From an uncultured Prevotella sp. (GTDB taxonomy: Bacteria; Bacteroidota; Bacteroidia; Bacteroidales; Bacteroidaceae), in the NCBI GenBank assembly GCA_945833995.1, contig CAMAGM010000001.1, positions 1 to 64,000 on the forward strand: a DNA stretch of 64,000 bases. The letters are read 5' to 3'. The notes under the pieces were generated by a model. The model made no database searches. It worked only from the letters and a program-made list of their open reading frames with translations, and was not told where the DNA came from. The number at the start of each line of letters is the position of its first letter. The first letter of the stretch is position 1. Made by a program: the position numbers and the translations under genes. Positions 61,101 to 64,000 of this stretch are shown here, in pieces.

Positions 61101-61440
61101 ATACCATGTGGACAACACATGGACTCCAGGAGTATATGAGTCGCAGGACGCACTCTATCCACGTGCAACATGGACGAATGCCGTACAGAACTATGCAGCG
61201 TCAGACCTGTGGGAGAAAGATGCCAAGTATCTTCGTCTGAAGACTATATCGCTCTCCTACGATTTTATCAACCCGACATTCAAGAAGATCGGAATGACGA
61301 AATGCGAGGTGACTCTCTCTGGTTACAACCTCTTTACCATCACTCCATACAAGTGGGGTGACCCTGAGACAAGGGCGTCTAGCGCACCTTCCTACCCACT
61401 TCAGCGCACTTATACAGTCAGTCTGAACATAGGCTTCTAA
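58117..61440 (+). CDS. SusC/RagA-family TonB-linked outer-membrane transporter
   Basis: IKGTVVDENGEPVIGATVLVVGGKTTQGTVTDFDGNFSINVKPGQ; VEVVAYGVQKKVTVTGAISSVKSEDL. Confidence 0.93.
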   Translation: MNKQGKLITKSVLPFALSCMVMTFSPNIGVQKVMADIHEVQQAGTIKGTVVDENGEPVIGATVLVVGGKTTQGTVTDFDGNFSINVKPGQKLKITYIGYDEALVSAKQGMKVQMKSSTGFELQGVEVVAYGVQKKVTVTGAISSVKSEDLVRTSVGSVNNILGGQLSGVTTVQYSGEPGSDAAEIFIRGKATFGDATPLIQVDGVERSMADIDPNEIESITVLKDASATAVFGVRGANGVVLITTKRGTEGKAKISVSTSWTALSPTKMIEQANSFEYANFYNQMSYNDYLQRANVAVANGKYGNINDYMAENAFAPSFSQAIIQKFKDGSDPIRFPSTSWADYIMKDVTLQQQHNLNISGGTDRVKYFISAGYYSQGGLFNEFDRGYNYGYQYQRFNYRGNLDLKATKTTTLSFNVAGNVNDADKPYTGQGSAGMIKNIYYATPFSSPGIVDGKMVYCTTDYTDGLNLPFLGGTGMAYYGNGFMQTNINKIQMDLVLDQKLDAITKGLSLKLKGAYNSAYTVNKQGNCGVASYNPLVQYDEAGNVMYNADGTPYILYRQNGNDTDPSYSYNQGKGRDWYLEGSLNYSRVFGNHTFNALVLYNQSKQYYYSGTSYPDVPRSYVGLVGRVTYDYANKYMAEFNVGYNGSENFAPDRRFGTFPAGSVGWIVSQEKFWKPLAKVVSFMKLRASVGLVGNDKTVEAIRFMYLADPYGTGSDGLMTNCLTSPYINTYAYLFGNAQSGTVSGTSGIAGAYEYLKNNPDVGWEKALKQDYGIDINFLGDRLRATFDYYREHRTDILLRDQTVPSTIGFTMPYTNMGVTDSWGWEFSLGFNDKIGKDFRFWSKLNLSYNQNEVVEMKETPQKNEYMFQRGHRIGSRLMYQFWKYYEGEQTKAEYQQVFGTPFPEQLVANLQPGDCVYVDLDKDGRIDENDMSRELGYTDDPEYMAGLTFGFNYKRLTFNAQLTGAWNVSRYITDVFRQPFFCSSNTTQGGLLSYHVDNTWTPGVYESQDALYPRATWTNAVQNYAASDLWEKDAKYLRLKTISLSYDFINPTFKKIGMTKCEVTLSGYNLFTITPYKWGDPETRASSAPSYPLQRTYTVSLNIGF

Positions 61441-61476
61441 TAATGTAACAAGGTATAATGTAAAGAAAAGAACGAA

Positions 61477-63771
61477 ATGAAACACAATATATTATTACGT
61501 AGTGCAGTAGCCATGCTTGCGGCAAGTGCGACGGTAATGTCGTGCACCGATGAGATTGCCCTTGGCAACGCTTCCATTGACGAAGTGGTAAGCTCCACTG
61601 CCACTATCGACACCGTGTTCAACAATGCTGAATATACTCGTCAGTTTCTTGTCGGAATATATTCCAAACAGTATTACGGACTTCCCTACGCCAATGGAGG
61701 CGACAAGATGCCCCATTCCGGCAATCCCTATACTGGAAAGTTTGACGGTCTGACAGACTGTTGGCATCTGTTTTGGAATGGAGCCGCAGTGTATGGACAG
61801 TACTATACTGGTGCGATGACAGCCACCGTCAACCGCTCTGACGGACTCGATGGACCTCTCTATTCATACGACAAGGAGTACCAATGGTATATGATACGCG
61901 CTTCCCACATCTTCCTCAACAATGTGGATAGGGCACCAGAGGTGGACATGGCTCAAGAGGAGAAGAACCGTCTGAAGGCTGAGGCGCGCTGCCTTATGGT
62001 TGATGCCTTCTTCAATACTTTCCAGCACTTCGGAGGCATACCAATCATGGACCATGTGCTTGAGACAAGCGAGACTTCAGGACAATTCCCACGCAATTCC
62101 GTGGAGGAATGTGTTGATTGGATGGTGTGCCAGATAGACAGCGCAATCAACGAGAGCGCATTCCCATGGATTACTTCTAATCCAGCAACAATGAACGGTA
62201 GATGGACAAAGGCCGGTGCCATGGCATTGAAATGCAAGATTCTGCAGTTCGCAGCCTCGCCCCTGCTCAATCCAAAGGACGGAAAGCCATATTACTCTGC
62301 AGCTTCTGAGGAGGTTAGACCATACATCATGTACACCGATGCCTCGAAGTATCAGGAGCGTTGGGACAAGTTTGCAAAGGCCTGCGACGATTTCTACAAT
62401 ATGCTGCAGAGCAATGGACAGTATGAGCTTGTTCAGGCTGTGATACCAACCACGGCTAAGACTCCTACATCCAAGCTGCCATACTACCGCCTCGCTTACA
62501 GACAGGGATATTTCCTCAACGCCTCTACCGAGATTCTCCACTCTGTCCGCGTCTATGGCAACGACCCGATGCAGACAGCCAGATATGGTTGGCACCAATG
62601 GTATTCAAAGGATGTTCCACGTAACTCCTATTGCCCAACACATGAGTATGTAGAGAAGTTCTCGTGGTATGACGGCGAACCGTTCAACTGGGAGAATGCG
62701 GCAAAGAAGACCTATAAGGACAATGCCACAGAGCCAGAGGTGACAGAGCAAGCCAATGCCGACGGATCAGTGACTTATGTAGTATCAAACTTCGTAACCA
62801 ATAAGCTGACAGGTGCCATCACGCGTAACGCAAAGTCGCTCCACACCATGTTTGTCAGCGGTGACGTGCCAGCAGGAGGTCGACAGATAAACACTTCTCT
62901 CACCCGCGACCCTCGTCTCTATGAGGAGTGCATTGTCAATGGTCAGAACACTAACCTCGACTGGACAACAGCCTCTATGACAGGTTATCCATGGGAGATA
63001 TGGTATAACGGCAACGATGGTGGTACGGGTGTCTTGACACAGCAAAACACAATGTTCGGTTCGGGATACGGATTCAACAAATACTATCTCGGAACAGGTT
63101 CATATACCGCCGACCAGAGTGCAGACTCTTACCGCTTCCCAACACAGTGGGTTGCCCTGTCACTGCCAGAATTCTATCTGCAATACGCAGAGGCTCTCGT
63201 GATGCGCTCTAACCCCGATGTCACGAAAGCTGTTCAGATGGTAGATAAGGTACGTTCTCGCGTAGGACTTCCAACCATGGCTAAGGTATGGACAAGCTCC
63301 ACTTGGCGTGCGGCAAAGGGCTACTCTGCCACAACGGCAGCAGCAGCGGCATCGGCTACAGTAAGTCTCGACAATGGAGAGACATCTACCGAGTTTATGG
63401 AGGAACTGCTCGACGAGCGTGTTCGCGAGCTTGGACTCACCAATGCCCGCTGGTTCGACATGGTTCGCCTGAAACGAACTGACTGGATGACCAAGCAACT
63501 GCATGGACTTATGCAGTATCGTATGATACAGAAGGGTAACGTGTTTGAGAGCCGCAACGTGGCATGGGTAGGTTCCGATAGAGAGAACGACGCATCGTCA
63601 ACCCAGCCTCTGTTCTTCTTGAACACCATAAAGACCATTACGGGCAACAGCCGCTATCTTTGGGACAAGAACCCCAAAAGCGACGAAGTGAGGAAATGGT
63701 TGCTTGACCCACTGCCACAGGCAGAAATCAACAAGAATTATGGTCTTGTCCAAAATCCTGGATGGGAATAA
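61477..63771 (+). CDS. SusD/RagB-family outer-membrane lipoprotein
   Basis: LLRSAVAMLAASATVMSCTDEIALGNASIDEVVSS lipobox; VRELGLTNARWFDMVRLKRTDW. Confidence 0.9.
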   Translation: MKHNILLRSAVAMLAASATVMSCTDEIALGNASIDEVVSSTATIDTVFNNAEYTRQFLVGIYSKQYYGLPYANGGDKMPHSGNPYTGKFDGLTDCWHLFWNGAAVYGQYYTGAMTATVNRSDGLDGPLYSYDKEYQWYMIRASHIFLNNVDRAPEVDMAQEEKNRLKAEARCLMVDAFFNTFQHFGGIPIMDHVLETSETSGQFPRNSVEECVDWMVCQIDSAINESAFPWITSNPATMNGRWTKAGAMALKCKILQFAASPLLNPKDGKPYYSAASEEVRPYIMYTDASKYQERWDKFAKACDDFYNMLQSNGQYELVQAVIPTTAKTPTSKLPYYRLAYRQGYFLNASTEILHSVRVYGNDPMQTARYGWHQWYSKDVPRNSYCPTHEYVEKFSWYDGEPFNWENAAKKTYKDNATEPEVTEQANADGSVTYVVSNFVTNKLTGAITRNAKSLHTMFVSGDVPAGGRQINTSLTRDPRLYEECIVNGQNTNLDWTTASMTGYPWEIWYNGNDGGTGVLTQQNTMFGSGYGFNKYYLGTGSYTADQSADSYRFPTQWVALSLPEFYLQYAEALVMRSNPDVTKAVQMVDKVRSRVGLPTMAKVWTSSTWRAAKGYSATTAAAAASATVSLDNGETSTEFMEELLDERVRELGLTNARWFDMVRLKRTDWMTKQLHGLMQYRMIQKGNVFESRNVAWVGSDRENDASSTQPLFFLNTIKTITGNSRYLWDKNPKSDEVRKWLLDPLPQAEINKNYGLVQNPGWE

Positions 63772-63781
63772 CAATATAAAA

Positions 63782-64000
63782 ATGAACTCGTATATGAAAA
63801 CAAAGAACATATTTATGTTGACATTGCTCGCAGGTACTTGCCTGCCTGCAATGGCACAGTCGGACATCATAGATTCCGTGGCATATAAGGACCAGACCGT
63901 TGATATCGGTGCCAACCGCCAGTTCACACGCGAGCAATCAACGGCTTCCGTAAATGTCATTACAAGAAAGGATGTCAACAAGCGTGGAGCACGCAACATC
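63782..64000 (+). CDS. TonB-dependent receptor / SusC-like plug, N-terminus only (partial, runs off window end)
   Basis: MNSYMKTKNIFMLTLLAGTCLPAMAQSDIIDSVAYKDQTVDIGANRQFTREQSTASVNVITRKDVNKRGARNI. Confidence 0.7.
   Translation, partial: MNSYMKTKNIFMLTLLAGTCLPAMAQSDIIDSVAYKDQTVDIGANRQFTREQSTASVNVITRKDVNKRGARNI

Overview
The window looks like a Prevotella-type Bacteroidales chromosome: TAnnTTTG promoters, SusC/SusD pairs and typical lipoproteins. It is densely packed with carbohydrate-utilization genes. From left to right: (i) the start of an aldo/keto reductase divergent from an AraC-family regulator; (ii) an arabinoxylan PUL on the minus strand, comprising GH43, GH3, a YoeB/YefM-like toxin-antitoxin pair, a SusD remnant, SusD, SusC, GH43-CE1, GH43, a three-esterase fusion and a GH10-CE1 fusion; (iii) a plus-strand arylacetate/aryl-pyruvate operon with IorA, IorB, PaaK, an ACT-domain protein, an outer-membrane porin, an SSS symporter, a PaaI-like thioesterase, a second PaaK and an aminotransferase; (iv) a rhamnogalacturonan-type PUL with GH2, a triple CE12-like esterase, a fimbrillin-like lipoprotein, a PL11-plus-glycosidase fusion, GH2, SusD, SusC, a putative glycosidase, RhaD-like aldolase, AraC, SusC, SusD and the start of another TonB receptor. 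The observations I rate highest are: (a) all four transcription units of the xylan PUL carry paired TGTWWCAT half-sites exactly 21 bp apart, with the proximal one exactly 30 bp from the -7 box; (b) a family of inverted-arm elements, whose arms are tandem 7-, 8-, 9- or 10-mers or a GC-rich palindrome, fills most gene junctions of the aryl operon and also occurs in frame inside a GH3 and a PL11 fusion protein; (c) the fimbrillin-like gene has a predicted ~405-nt leader RNA starting with a clear three-way junction; (d) a 22-bp-period array of ATCGACAAGTCGAT palindromes lies upstream of the CE12 gene. All assignments come from reading the sequence and supplied translations; no database search was run.
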